DNA of 64,000 nucleotides from contig JAKFAO010000003.1 of NCBI GenBank assembly GCA_021527695.1, positions 124,001-188,000 on the forward strand. Reading direction: 5' to 3'. This DNA is from Naematelia aurantialba. Lineage: Eukaryota; Basidiomycota; Tremellomycetes; Tremellales; Naemateliaceae. Numbering within the stretch: the first letter of the stretch is position 1; every line of letters starts with the position of its first letter. Shown here in pieces: positions 37,711-50,225 of the stretch. Made by a program: the position numbers and the translations under genes. The notes under the pieces were generated by a model, which had not been told where the DNA came from, made no database searches, and saw only the letters and a list, made by a program, of their open reading frames with translations.

Positions 37711-38700
37711 TCAAATGAAGCCAATCTGGATACGGATATCAGCGCAATCCTTAGCGCTATGGTGACACGGGTGGATGGGGTGCTTGACTCACCTTGTTGG
37801 CGACCTCCAGTGCGTCGTGGTCGGCAGTGAGTCGGACGTACGCCTTCTTTCGGCCATCGGGTCTGGTTTGTATCAGCGGTGTCGGGAGAGATCATTCAGC
37901 TGAGGGTGTGTGGATGGTAGATAGGAGTATGAGATGGCGGGAGCGAGGAAGGAGTTGGGGGGGGGGCGGGGAAGGAGGGAAACGGTGTGCAGGGGTGTGG
38001 AATTGTGGAGTGTGGGAGTGCTCAAAGCGACGAAAGGCAGACGAACCGGATGAGGGTGTTGACCTTTGCGGCCTCGACGTCGTACAGCTTCTTGACCGCG
38101 TCTTTGATGTTGCGCTTGTTCGCCTTGAGGTCAACGATGAACACGAGGGTGTTGTGGTCCTCGATCTTCTTCATTGCCGACTCGGTGTTGACGGGGTACT
38201 GGATGGTGCGGAACTGGTCCATCCGGGGAAGGTGCGGCACCGACTTGCGCGGGTACTTGGGTGCACGGGCGAGTCGAAGCGTGGTCGGGCGGTGGAAGGT
38301 GACGGAAGTGCGGACTTTGCGCAGGGAATGCGACGACGTGCCCTTCAGCGCGGCCTTCTTTGCTGCCTTTGCTTTGGCATCCTGGGGCTTGGTCGCAGCT
38401 GTCACTGTCAGCTACACTGGTGCGACGAGAGCTGTTCTTCCAGCTTCGACTCGGGTCACAGTCGCCTCCTTCTGGTCCTCGTTCATGACAGCCAACACCA
38501 CAGTGCCTCCACACTGCCCCCACCGCCTCCAGCGTGGATCCTCGCATAACGGTCCTACGACCCCTCGCCCACATCATACTGCACCTGCAACAACGCAAAT
38601 GCCCTCATCCAGCAGCAGTCTTCCTCCCTTCTTCATGACGCTCGAAAGATCGCATCCGCAACTCACCCTTTCCCTCGGAACTCTTCGCTTTTGGTGCCAT
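37711..38700 (-). CDS. RPL25: 60S ribosomal protein uL23 (L25/L23a)
   Basis: Large-subunit ribosomal protein at the exit tunnel, docking site for SRP and nascent-chain factors. Four exons (38667-38700, 38047-38404, 37793-37862, 37711-37725) sum to 477 bases, 158 residues. [11 protein letters not shown] is followed by a basic tail (AAKKAALKG), [117 protein letters not shown]. The first intron is 262 bases, long for this window. Such introns often host snoRNAs, but I could not identify one. The donor after NTLIR is GTTCGT. Confidence 0.96.
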
Positions 38701-40069
38701 TGCGTTGATCCTGCGACCGACAGTCAGTACACGCAGCACACGGCAAGTTCAAGCTGGATACTGACGAGGTTGATGGATGGATGGACCTGCCTGCACCTAC
38801 CGGGAAAAACGACACAGGCTGCAAGCAAAATGAACCAAGTGCCACAATGCATAATCACCGATCGTAAACGCCGAAATAGTCTTAAATCCGATTTCTTCGA
38901 TCACTGAAAGTGTGCACGCGACCAGTCTTGCGCATGGTGGCTTAACATGCATGTTAGATGCTCATCCTCCGACCTGCCCGAGGATCCAAGGATGCCTAGC
39001 CTCTGTCCGAGCAGAAATCCGTCGGGACATGTATTGCTGCTGCACTGGGCAGAAAGGGGCCGGGGGTCAGACGCTTGGGAAGCTAAGGATCGGTCTCTTC
39101 TCTCCTTGCTTACCACATCCTGCCCAGTGACGATCCAAGCCAGAGTTGGGGTTACCGCAATGCTGTATCAATCATCTCATGATCTTTCCAGCACACGGCG
39201 ACTTGGTCGTTTCCACAATCTTCATAGTTCATGCTAAGCAAGTCCGACGTCTTCACTGCACTGCTCTGTCTTAATTTGTGCGGTTCTGCTCCTACTGGGT
39301 AATTTGGCAGCGCATCAGACTCAGTCGTTGCCGACACTGGTTCTCTCGACACTGACGGGACCCGTGGCCGTACACTGGTTTCAATTCCTCCAACAAGTGG
39401 CATCCCATCCCTCGCGGTGGTCAGTACCAATGTTAAGCTACGAGTCGAATCATGTCTTCCGCCGCACCTAATCACTATTATGTAGCACTACTCTAACTCT
39501 CGAGAACATCAGCGGTCCCCCCAAAGGATTGTTCTTGTTTGTCCCGTTGTCCGCATCACTGTCCTTGCCCGGAGTCCTTTAGGAATTGGGTGCCGTCGAC
39601 AAAGAGCATCGGTCTGAGAATCCCAGCCGCTCATTGAGACACTCACTCGGTGCACGAGTGAACAATCAGGACGATGAGCGACAGTCACAGACCCGTTCCA
39701 AGGGTGTCCGACCGTAGTAAAAGCAGCAAAGCACTGCTTGGTCAGAGGTGACACCCGTCATTGGGGCGGCGGTTAAAGGGGGGTCTAAACAAATTTTCCT
39801 CTCCCCGGCTCCATTGTGGTCACCCATTTCGGACGGGAAAACATGGACAAGAGCAGATCTCTCGCCTCTCTCTCGCTTCTTGAACAACCAGCTCAATACT
39901 CTTAAAGCCACATCTTACCTCCTCATCTTCCAGCCGGTGTCATATTTCTCCACTACTCGCCTCCTGCTGCTGCCACATCGAACTTTCGCAGCTTACGCGA
40001 AAACCCGCTGTACGCTTCCCCAGCCGATTCCTATCTCGCCGATCTTCTCACTTTCTCCAAGCATTCACA
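38701..40069. promoter_or_regulatory. Divergent intergenic region, uL23 / PP2C
   Basis: 1.37 kb without a supported gene. It must contain both promoters. A pyrimidine-rich leader (ctcgcctcctgctgctgcca near 39957 and following) precedes the phosphatase. No RNA gene or repeat was recognised. Confidence 0.35.
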
Positions 40070-42260
40070 ATGGTATGAGTCGATTCAGTCCCTTTTTGTA
40101 ATCCACTCATGTCGCTTGATATCCGCTCGGGAGAGGGAGAGCAGGGCTTCTGACGAGGCGTCTTTGTGCGCGCCAGTGCATCATGGACAATCCAGAGTCG
40201 CGTCATCCCTGTTCTGCCAGAGTGTTCCACTCGAGATGGTCGCTGACAATGCCATCACTCAGGGTCAAACTCTATCAGAGCCAGGTGCGTATCGTCCTAG
40301 TTGTCGACTCGTGCTGACAGAGGTGTGCTCTTCACTCGTACCCGTTCTTCTTCCACGTCCTTTGAAAATGCACGCGACCTCGCCTCTCTGCTCTAATTTC
40401 CAATCCACGCTACGATTCCATGACGTTAGTGGTGGAAAAGCACACCACGACATTGATCAGGGGCACGAAGTTCTGGGTGGGCCTGTCAGACATGCAAGGA
40501 TGGCGTATCAGTAAGTTTCACCAGCTGGCCGGCTAGCATGTCCTGACGCACGCCAAGGTATGGAAGATTCCCATTCAGTCCATCTGCATCTGCCGCCTGC
40601 ATCACCCAGTCGGCAACTTAAACCCTCGGCTGCATCGATTCCCTCGCAACCCGCAGGATCTACAGTGACCAACAACAACGAAGACGAGGATGGGAACGCG
40701 TTGATTGCTGTCTTCGACGGACATGGCGGGTCAGCAGTGGCCAAATTCACCGGTACTACGTTCCACACAAGACTTGCCGAGCTAGACTCTTACAGTAGGT
40801 GGGAGGTGATGGCGTTGCTGACAGGAAGAATCCGGGGATTATGATACCGCATTAAAGCAGGTATTCCTGAAGACTGACGAGGATCTTCGAGCAGGTGAGC
40901 AGGTGGGCTCAGAGCATGTCTGACCACCAGATCCAAATTTCTTCAGTGACCCCTCGGGATGCACCGCAGTTGTCGGACTGGTCACCGAGGATGGCCGCAT
41001 TATCGTTGCAAATGCAGGTGACTCTCGTTCGGTTCTTGGATATCGAGGCGAAGCGAAAGCGCTGTCCGACGACCACAAGCCCACCAACAAAGGTAAGCTG
41101 AGCCATGGTACCATAGCTCAAACGTATAGAGGAGACAGCTCGGATCACCTCTGCGGGGGGCTTCGTCGAGTTTGGTCGCGTCAATGGCAACCTCGCCCTA
41201 TCACGCGCAATAGGCGATTTCGAATTCAAGCAGAACTTCTCGCTCAGCCCAGAAAAGCAGATTGTCACAGCCGACCCCGATATCAGCTCGCATACCATCG
41301 ATGGAGAGGAAGAGTTTCTCGTCATGGCATGCGATGGTATTTGGGATTGCCTTTCCTCTCAGCAAGTGGTCGATTTCGTGCGAAGAGCCGTCGCAAATGG
41401 AGACTCTCTCGGCAAGATTTGCGAGGAGATCATGATGAAGTGCCTAGCGACCAATACAGAAACTGGCGGCATAGGGTGCGACAACATGACCGTAATTATC
41501 GTGGCGCTGTTGGGAGGCCGGACGCCAGAGGAATGGCAAGCCTGGGTGAAAGAGCGTGTAGATAAGAAAAGTGAGTACACATTCATGAACGCTGGCTGAT
41601 GTCAGTTGGGCATGATACCCCAGATCGTATACCCGATATATTTGGCCAGAATCAATCCTCGGGCACAAATTTCGGGGCCTTGACTGGTGCCGGGTTCCGG
41701 GTGGCTGGTGCCGGCGGTCTCGCCAACATAGCCAGCATCCTCGGTGCATCAGGCATCACGTTTAAGCCTGCGGATGATAGTGACGACGACGATGACGAAG
41801 AGCTTCATATTATGGGCGACGCGGCGGGTCCATCCGGTGCAGGCGGCAAAGCTTTTTTAGATGATAAGCTGCTGAATGATGCGACAAAGCCCATCAACGT
41901 CACCCAGCAATTGGTACGTCCCCTCTTTGTGATGCGGCTAATTCGCAGCCAACGGTCGATGGGCTGGATGGAGACTCGACGATGGACTCTGACGAGTCAG
42001 ATTCAACTACCACAGGCGCGCCTTCTTCTCCGATCCCCGTCTCCATCACACCGCCTGAAGCCGACTCGGCTCCGTCTCCTCTACCCCCTGCCTTTACCTC
42101 GATCGGGTCTCCGCAGGTCCCCACGCATGAAGAGTTACAGACGATGACGAAGCATGGCCTACAGCAACAACTCAAGACTGAACCTCAAGGCGACGCGATG
42201 TCGGGCGCCGCAAAGGTAGAAGGGATGATGGATACTAGCGAATCGCCTCTCAAGCTGTAG
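40070..42260 (+). CDS. PP2C-type protein phosphatase (Ptc2/3-like)
   Basis: Mn/Mg-dependent Ser/Thr phosphatase of the PPM family. Fungal Ptc2/Ptc3 counteract stress MAP kinase and checkpoint kinases. Exon 1 carries only the ATG (40070-40072) before a GTATGA donor. Exon 2 (40263-40284) gives GQTLSEP, then VEKHTT, FWVGLSDMQGWRISMEDSHS, IAVFDGHGGSAVAKF, DPSGCTAVVGLVTEDGRIIV, ANAGDSRSVLGY, FVEFGRVNGNLALSRAIGDF, VMACDGIWDCLSSQQVVDF and GGIGCDNMTVIIVALL. All metal-binding aspartates are present. The C-terminal 230 residues are non-catalytic, with an acidic patch (DDSDDDDDEELHIMGD) and Ser/Thr/Pro-rich sequence ending TSESPLKL. Confidence 0.93.
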
Positions 42261-42623
42261 ATGTGTCAACTTTTAGACGTGCAGTCACTGTCTTTCTAGC
42301 AATCAACGTATTTATACCCCCCGCCTTTCATGACGAGCTTGGGCCATGTATGCGCAGCGCACTGTGAACCTGGAGCCTTGGCTCATCATATGCTGCAATG
42401 TGATTTAGATGTACGCATGCCTGTGTAGTCACTCGCCGTAAAAAGCGGCGATTCTTTGGTTTCTACCGGTTAAAGCGATGACGATACCCGAAGGAGGTTG
42501 ACACCTTTTTGTTTTGGGCAAGTCTTTCTCCCCGCTTTTCTCCTCTTTCATCTCGTCGCTGTGATTACATTTGTATCGACTGAAAGCTTTACGCATACGA
42601 GGTCAACGCGCACAGGTCCCAAC
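42261..42623. promoter_or_regulatory. Short intergenic region, PP2C to acyl-CoA synthetase
   Basis: 363 bases between tandem genes. It serves as terminator and promoter. No distinct motif is recognised. Confidence 0.35.
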
Positions 42624-45600
42624 ATGCCTCTGACTCCCTACCCGGCCGACTTGAATATTCATGCTCAGAGTGTAGTGCGTATGGCGGGAGCAACATCTGA
42701 TTCCTACCTACTGACCTTCTCTAGGAGCTCCCGCAGACACAGGAAGAGGGTTCCAGTGGTACGTCCAAGAGAATATCCCGTTACGGGAATCGCGTCCAAC
42801 AGGACAGCGCTTTGTGGGAATCGTGTATGCTGATCTGGCGACACAGCTGTATGGGTCAGCGGTAAGTTTGGGCTGCCGTTGCGGACCTGCTGAAGCCTAG
42901 GAACATGGTCTCGCGCGAGGCTGACATCGCCGGACGAACCGGCCACTCTGTTCGAGCTCTTTGAGCAATGTACGTCACTGACTCAGTCACTACCGCACTT
43001 CGCATGCCGTCAAGGTCAAGGCTGATGAGGTGCCATCAGCGGTCGCTCGGCACCCTCACCAAGCAATGTTCCTGCGTCGCCCTGTAATTCCCGCTGGAAC
43101 CGGGGGTCATCCTGACAAACCGAGTTTCGGGACCACGCCCGTGGCAACGACGTACCAGGCCGTTCAGAAACGACGTACCAATCTGGGTTCAGCACTGCTC
43201 GCACTCGAGCGGGCTGGGCGACTTCGCTCGCCGTCGCCTCATGCCTCTCCACCGGAGCTGACCCATCCGTTCATCCCGCATTTTGGTAATGCGAATCGCG
43301 TAAAACACGGCGCCCGGAGAGGCTGGGCCATAGGCCTCTGGAGCCAGAACCGCGAAGAGTGGCAGGTCGTGGATCTAGCTGCTCAGGCGTATGGTCTCAT
43401 CACCGCCAGTCTGTACGAAACTTTGGGGCCAGACGTTGCGAAATACATGTGAGCCCGTGGCAGTCGGTTTCGGAAGGTTACTCCGTCGCTTATACGTTTA
43501 CCGCAGGATCAACCATTGTCCACTGTCAATCGTCTTTGCAGCCTCGAACCACATCACCCAGCTGCTGAAACTTGCGCCGCAATGTCCGACGTTACGCGTC
43601 GTCGTCAGTATGGATCCCCTGTCCCGTGAGGAAAGAGATGTCCTCGCGGCCTGGGCAAGCAGTGTACACGTCGAATTGCTGGTGATGGATGAACTTGAAG
43701 AGTGGGGCTCCCAAGATGGAATTCTATGCGATCCCGGACCAGTCAAGGGCGTAGTTGGAGAGGAAGAACTCGACAGGGATAGGATCGTCACCATCAGCTA
43801 CACGAGTGGTACTACTGGTAATTATGAGAATTCGACCTCGTGGCGCTGCTGAACGTCGTAGGTGACCCCAAGGGTGTCGTCTTGACAAATCGTAACCTCA
43901 CGACCGCGGTGGTGTCAAATGCGCTCGGCGTATCTGCAGAGCTAGCCGACCAAGAATGGCGCTTCCTATCGTATCTCCCATTAAGCCACATGTGAGCAGT
44001 CCGCAGTCGAACTGGCAAGCTGCTAATACCCTTTTTAGATATGAAGTAAGGCACACAGTTGGAAGATCCCTCTAACATACTCAGCGCTTCTTGCAAATCC
44101 TGGTCATATACGGTGACGGCACAATCGCTCTTACCACTGGTGACACTACTCGGCTGCTCGAGGATGCTCAAATTATGAAACCGCACTTCATGGCTGGCGT
44201 GCCTCGTGTCTATAATCGGTAAATGCACGTTTGATGCAGTACTGACGGCCCAGCATACACGCCGCCATCAAGGCACAGATGAGTGCGGGCGGACTTAAAG
44301 GCGCCCTACTTTGCCGAGCTGTAGAAACCAAGCTTGCCAACTGGCGCGCAACGGGTCAAGTAACACACACCGTCTACGACGCATTGGTTTTCCGCAAGGT
44401 AATCGGCTTCTCGGTACCAGGCTGATCCACGTAACAGATCCGAAATCTATTGGGTGGTCAACTACGATATATTGCCTCCGGTGCTGCGCCCCTGTCTCCC
44501 GATGTCCATGAAATGTTAAAGATCTGTTTCAGTTGCGATGTATCCCAGGGCGTAAGTCGTTCGTGGGTTGCGCCTTTGTTGCTGACGCTTGTAGTATGGC
44601 ATGACAGAGGTAAGGACTAGTCGACAGTCACACGCTCACCTTTCAGACTGTAGGGACATGCTGCAAAGGGTATGTAACCGCTTGTCAAGGGTGTGCGAGG
44701 GTTCGAGGGCTCATGCGGGCGATAGTATTCCGTGGGACATTCGCGCCGTGGGCACTTGTGGTCAGATACAGCCTTGCAACCAGGTCAAACTCGCCGATGT
44801 GGCAGACATGGGCGCGAGTTCTTTGATCCCAAATCCAGAGCTTTCAGCTGAGCATCACTGTAGTACACCAGCAGTGACCTGCCCAATCCACGCGGAGAGT
44901 ATGTGCTTTTGATTGACTGCGTTGACCATTCAGGATATTATTGAAGGGTTACAACATTTTCCCCGGCTACCTACATGATCCTGAGGCTACGGCGAAGACC
45001 ATCGATCCGGACGGCTGGATGCATACTGGAGAGTAGGTCTAGGCGGCGACGCAAATGAGACTTGCTCATCTGATCCAGTATTGGCGAAATTGATCACCAG
45101 GGTCGATTGAAGATTGTTGACCGGATCAAGAACGTCGTCAAGCTCAGCCAAGGGTGAGTGAGGAACCAGATATTGGTGGCTAATCTTCAGCGAGTACGTG
45201 GCACTGGAGAAGCTGGAAGGCATGTACGCGCTCGATCCTCTGTTTGCAACTTTAGTGGTCCATGGTGACTCCACTCGGTCTCACTTGATCGCATTGGGTG
45301 TTTTGGATCCTGAGCAAGCTGCGAGTCTCGCCACGATGGTTTTCGGGAGACAGTTCAGTCCCAGCGACATTGCTGCTCTGGAGAAGGCAGTACAAGACAA
45401 GCGGTTCCAAAAGGTGGTTCTGCATCGGCTTGAACGGATTGGCAAGAAACATCGCCTCAATGGGTTCGTAGCGAAGCGGATGCGCAGGTCGGGCTGATCG
45501 TATTAGATTTGAAATGATCAAGGGGGTTCATCTGACCATGTCACCCTTCCCCGACGAGCTGCTCACGCCGACGTTTAAAGTCAAGCGGTACGTGGTGGAG

Positions 45601-45742
45601 TTCTTGATATCCTTGGCGACTCGAGCTCATGCTTTGACTCTTCTGTAGCAATGTCACGGCCAAAAAGTTTCGAAACGAGATTGATGCGTCGTACGAGGCC
45701 ACGGAGGCGTCAAGTGAGGAAAGGGGCATTCCCAAATTGTAG
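42624..45742 (+). CDS. FAA: Long-chain acyl-CoA synthetase
   Basis: AMP-forming ligase that activates fatty acids with CoA. It starts MPLTPYPADLNIHAQSV. Then RRGWAIGLWSQNREEWQVVD, AQAYGLITASLYETLGPDV, the P-loop-like adenylation motif TISYTSGTTGDPKGVVLTNR, FLSYLPLSHIYER, DAQIMKPHFMAGVPRVYN, ASGAAPLSPDVHEMLK, DVSQGYGMTETVGTCCKGY, ILLKGYNIFPGYLHDPEAT, DPDGWMHTGDIGEIDHQGR and DRIKNVVKLSQGEYVALEKL. The protein ends SSEERGIPKL, and PKL is a weak match to the peroxisomal PTS1 consensus, so a peroxisomal role in beta-oxidation is possible. About 15 exons. I did not place every border. Confidence 0.93.
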
Positions 45743-45988
45743 GCGTGGGTGACCTCTGCGATACGGTGCAATACGCAAAACTGGAACAGGCATTCGGCAG
45801 TGATATTCATATTCATATGCAGGCTAGTGATGACAGTGTAGTGGGTATCATGTACAATGCGGGGTTGTGATTCATGTTTGGTCTTGGGCATCTGACGGTG
45901 CTGTGGATATGTGCGGTGGACATGTGCCGTCTCGTGGGCATGTGGTGCCTGCGACTGTGGGGTACGGCGGCCTTCTCGAGCTCGCAGC

Positions 45989-47433
45989 TTATCCTACGAA
46001 TCGAAAGATGGAGGATTGTATGGCGTACTAATCATGAGCTATCTCTCATTTGGCAGACACGGCATTTGTCGGGCTCGTCTTCGGCTTGGGATTGGGGGTT
46101 GGGGATTGTGGGTCGAGGACTGTGATGGGTAAACGGGATGGGGAACTGGGACTGGGACTGGGAACTGGGAACTGGGAACTGGGAACTGGAGATTGGGGAC
46201 AAGAAAGAAGGAATTTGAACGTAGAAACTGGAGAGTGGAGCGTGGATCAAGGACGCGGATACCTACTTTCGGCTGCATGTTCTCCTCCTGCTCTGCGGCG
46301 CGGAGAACAAACACCTCGTGGAACTTTCTGGGCATGTCCCGCGGGGCGACGTTGGGCCCGCGCGACGAGACGTACAGCGTGACGGCTGCGGGGCCGTGCA
46401 GGACCGAGCCGGTGATATTGACGATCAGGTCGGGCGCGGGGCCGGACGCTGGGTCCAGTGCTGGTTGTTATCAGCCAGTCTTGCGCATCACCATAGCCAG
46501 TCTTGCGCATCACCACAGCGAAGCATGCGTGAGGCGTGACTATGGTGCACGACGCAGGCGCATGACTATGATGCATGACGCAGGCGCATGACGCCTGGTG
46601 CGAGACGCATGGCACCTGGAGCATCAGAGGAAGGAGAGGACATCATCCAGCACAGGTGTGGTGTGGTGATGGACAAGGGGGGTCTTCACCCCAAGGCATA
46701 AGAGGTCGATAATCGCCGAAAGCGAAGGTAGCACAGAGAAGCGTAGCGGCTTTCCAGCCGACGGGCACAGGACTTATAAAGCCAGAGAAGGAAGAAGGAA
46801 GAAGGAAGTACCCCATCGCGACCGGACGCAACAGAACGCAACGCACATGCAATAGGATGGCAGTCAAGGGTCTGCGGATCGTGCCGACTGAACGGGACCG
46901 CGTCGAGAAACTGCGCGAGCTTGTCCCGCTCCGAGGAGATCCGGTTACCGTTCCAGACGATCGTAGCGCCTGGCAGGTACAGCTGAGGGATGTCCTGTCC
47001 AGGGGGTCAGTATCTAGGTGTGCGTTTCGGCCGCCTTTCCCTCGTTGTTTCTCCCCCCTGAATCGCCTTCTGATCGAGTCGCCTGCCCTTGCTTCCGGGC
47101 CGATGTCCCCGTCCCTCTCCCGTACCACCTCCTGTCGCCTTCGTCCGTCCGCGCCTCGACTCGGGTGCCCGCAGACCAAACGAATCGGCAGAAGCAGTAG
47201 CGGAGCCCGACTTACCCTCACGCGCCTGCTCGGCTCATCATACGCCTCGTAGTATATCTGGCAAAAGGCGATGGACCCATGCGAAGCCGCGTCCACAGCG
47301 TTGATTGACCACGGAAGATTTCTGATACAGAACCGTTCATCAGCGAGCGTCTAGACTCGGTCCCCTCGCCCGTCGGACAGACCACTTACGGTTGTCCCAG
47401 ACTCGTACCGGGAGGTGCTGACGTGGCTGCCAT
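45989..47433 (-). CDS. NXT1: mRNA export factor Nxt1/p15-like (NTF2 fold)
   Basis: Small NTF2-like partner of the Mex67/NXF1 mRNA export receptor, nuclear-pore associated. Exons recovered: MAATSAPPGTSLGQP (start 47433), then NLPWSINAVDAASHGSIAFC and QIYYEAYDEPSRRVR, DIPQLYLPGATIVWNGNRIS and SERDKLAQFLDAVPFSRHD, QTLDCHPI, then DLIVNITGSVLHGPAAVTLY, VSSRGPNVAPRDMPRKFHEV, FVLRAAEQEENMQPK and the last exon YAIQSSIFRFVG. The LYLP-x-A-x-VWNG and final FRFVG motifs are typical of the p15 branch, not of NTF2 itself. Introns are large relative to the exons. The last contains a GGGAACT satellite. Confidence 0.88.
46140..46196. repeat. (GGGAACT)n satellite in the last Nxt1 intron
   Basis: About eight copies of GGGAACT/GGGACTG in tandem within the final intron of the Nxt1-like gene. 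A second short repeat (CCAGTCTTGCGCATCACCA, two copies) lies in another intron at 46477-46516. Confidence 0.85.
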
Positions 47434-47643
47434 GCTTGCAAGGAACGTGCTGTCAATGGTGAAAAGACAGCAGTGGATCGAGGTCAAAGAGCAAGCTGCC
47501 GCACGACTGCAACTTTGTGTACTTGGGTGGCAACGGGACCAAATTTACTCGGGGACCCCACTCTCCTTGCCGGCAACTGCCCTCGAGGGTCGTGACATTC
47601 ACCACCCGTCGTCCAACCGCTCACGTCGTCGCCTTGTCGCACA

Positions 47644-48570
47644 ATGGCCTCGCTCGCCTCGTGAGTACAGGACTACATGACATATGCTGAGGAGACTGGG
47701 CAAGCTGACATCTCCAGCTGCATCTTCTGCAAGATCATCAAAGGTATGTCAGGACCGCGGGCGCTCTGGTTCCGCGAGGATGCTAACCGTCTCGGCTGCA
47801 GGGGAGATCCCCTCGTGAGTATATATGCCACTGCACTGTGCTCGTTGGTCTGACAGACGGCCGCAGTATGAAGCTGCTTGAGACAGACACCATCTACGCG
47901 TTCATGGACATTGGCCCAATAGCCAAAGGACACTGCCTGGTCATTCCAAAGTGTACGCAAGCGGGGACTGGTGCTGGCCGAGACACGTAGACTTATCGAT
48001 CGCCATAGACCATGCTGCCAAGCTCACCGACCTTCCGGACGAGCACATGAGCGACATTCTGCCTGCGTGCAAGCAGCTCGCCAAGGCGACTGTGCGTCCT
48101 CGCGCCTCTCTGTAGCTCGGTTCGATGGCTGACTGTCATAGGGCGCGGAAGACTACAACATCCTTCAGGTAGGTACTGGGCTCTCACCATGGTGCTATGA
48201 ATGATGACGCTCGATTCAGAACAACGGCCGGCCGGCACACCAGGTACGCCCCGCCGCTCCCAGTAAGCCTCGGTCTGACCCTTACGACCCATACCGTAGA
48301 TTGTCGACCACGTGCACTTCCACGTCATTCCGAAGCCAGCAGCAGCAGGCGACAAGGAAGGCCTGGTCATCGGATGGCCCAGTGAGTGGAGCGATCAGAC
48401 GTTGCAGAGCCGTTATCGCCGTTGTCGTCCTTGCTGTTGATGCCAACCTCACCTCTTAGCTCAAGAAGTAAGCCGCTCCTGCGCGGGTACATGGTATCGT
48501 GCTGATGAGCCTGCAGCTGTCGAAAGAAGACCTCACTAAGACGTTTGAGGACATGAAGAGCAGGCTGTAG
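47644..48570 (+). CDS. HNT1: HIT-family nucleotide hydrolase (Hnt1/HINT-like)
   Basis: Small histidine-triad protein, likely an adenosine 5'-monophosphoramidase. Spliced exons give MASLASCIFCKIIKGEIPSM, KLLETDTIYAFMDIGPIAKG, HCLVIPKYHAAKLTDLPDEH, MSDILPACKQLAKATGAEDY, NILQNNGRPAHQIVDHVHFH and VIPKPAAAGDKEGLVIGWP, ending EDLTKTFEDMKSRL. The HVHFHV catalytic triad, the CIFCKI zinc-like pair and the QNNGR loop are all present. Exon 1 is 17 bases (47644-47660). Length is about 140 residues, normal for the family. Confidence 0.95.
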
Positions 48571-48800
48571 GATCCGAGTCGTGGCAACTAGGTCAAGCAT
48601 GTACAGTCCAAATCTACTGTCCACTTGTGTCTGTCGGCTCTGGCCGGCCGACATATTTCGGCCCCGATGGCCCGAGATTGTGTTGAGAGTGCATTCGATT
48701 CGTAGACTGCGACCGTTGGGTATCAATAACAGCCTGGAAGCTTTGCAGCTTTGCACGGCAGACGCAGCCGGCGAGACGCACAACGTAGCAGACATCAAAG

Positions 48801-50225
48801 ATGGCCGCGCAAGGCTATAGCGATAGTCTGAGCAACCACAACGCTGACAAGTACAACAAGCACGCCGCGTTTGTCTACGCTGACAAGTTTACTTCGCCGA
48901 TCTTTGCGCTCCTCGATGCCCAGCCAGGCGAGCGGATCATCGATCTGGGATGTGGGACGGGCCAGCTCACGCAGCGCATCGCAGGTGCTGTCGGGCCGTC
49001 GGGAACTGTTCACGGTGTAGACTCGAGTCAAAGCATGGTGAGCTCGCTCGATCCTATCGTTAGACAAGTGTGATACTTGTCATCCCGGAGGAACGGCGTG
49101 CGTCTTGAGGGGCAAGGGCAGAGTTCGAGGAGAGCACTAGAGAGAGAAAGCAGGAGAATGAGGGGTACGAGGACGGCGGAGCGGTCGGTACTGACAGAGA
49201 CGCAGCTGGACACTGCGCGAAACTCTCCCGGCTCCACCAAAATCACATACCACCAAGCGGATATCCAGGACCTCGCACGCCAGCTCGACCCAGCCCTCAA
49301 AGGCACGTTTGACGCCGTCTTCTCGTCGGCCACATTCCACTGGTGCAAAGCGAATCCAGGGGGCGTGATCGAAGGTATCAGGTGGTTGCTCAAGCCTACT
49401 GGACGAGTTGCCTGGGAGATGGGCGGGTTCGGCAACGGGTCAGTCACTCGCGCCCCCGCTTCCACTGCCTCCTACTGTATCTTTCCACTCGCTTTCAATC
49501 TCACTCCACCCTGCCAGTCGCTTCCACTCCACCTTCTAGCTACGTTCACTCCAGCCTTCTAGTCAAGTTCACTTTCGCACGTCTGACGTGGCTCCATGGC
49601 GTTTCCGCTGCCGGTACCCCGTCTGGCCGTCTGGCAGCTAGAGCTGACGTTTGGTCTCCATGTAGCGTAGGCGTGCGGGCCGCTCTCCATCAAGTGCTTC
49701 GCCGTGAGGGGCGGGATCCGCACGTGCTGGATCCATGGTACTTTCCTACTGCAGAGCAATATACCCAGGTACGATACGCCGCGAACGCGCCTCTCCCTCC
49801 CCTCCTGCCTTTCTGTCCTCCTGCCGTTGGACACTCCCCCTTCTTCTCGCTCTTCCACCCCGTCATTATCATTCCCTGCCTACCAGGATATCATATACAG
49901 GTTGCTGATAATCGATCAGCTGCTGCAGGCGCACGGCTTCGACACTCTCCATGTGGAGCTGGTGCCCCGCCCCACGCCATTATCGACCGACCTCCTCGGC
50001 TGGCTAGAGACGTTTGCGCGCAACACCTTCCTCGCAGAATTCAGCGACGAAGAAGCGCATCGCCTGCTCGTTGATGTGGCGGAGATCTGCCGTCCAGACG
50101 CCTTCTGGTCGGACGACCATCCTGGCGAGGGGACGGGGGCAGGGATCGGTGGCGCTGGCAGACAGGGATGGGAGGTCATGTACGTGCGTCTTCGGGGCGT
50201 GGCTCGGCCCCGGCCCGTGGCTTGA
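48801..50225 (+). CDS. SAM-dependent class I methyltransferase
   Basis: Soluble methyltransferase of the trans-aconitate / type-11 group. The true substrate is unknown. It starts MAAQGYSDSLSNHNADKYNK, HAAFVYADKFTSPIFALLDA, then motif I RIIDLGCGTGQLTQRIAG, HGVDSSQSM (acidic loop), TYHQADIQDLARQLDP, FDAVFSSATFHWCKANPGGV (motif IV region with the FHW typical of this group), GIRWLLKPTGRVAWEMGGFG, then LLQAHGFDTLHVELVPRPTP, GWLETFARNTFLAEFSDEEA and a C-terminal VMYVRLRGVARPRPVA. Roughly five exons with introns of 60-230 bases. Confidence 0.9.

Noticed and set aside
38405..38666. Possible snoRNA in the first uL23 intron
   Set aside because: No convincing C/D or H/ACA boxes with terminal stem found by eye.
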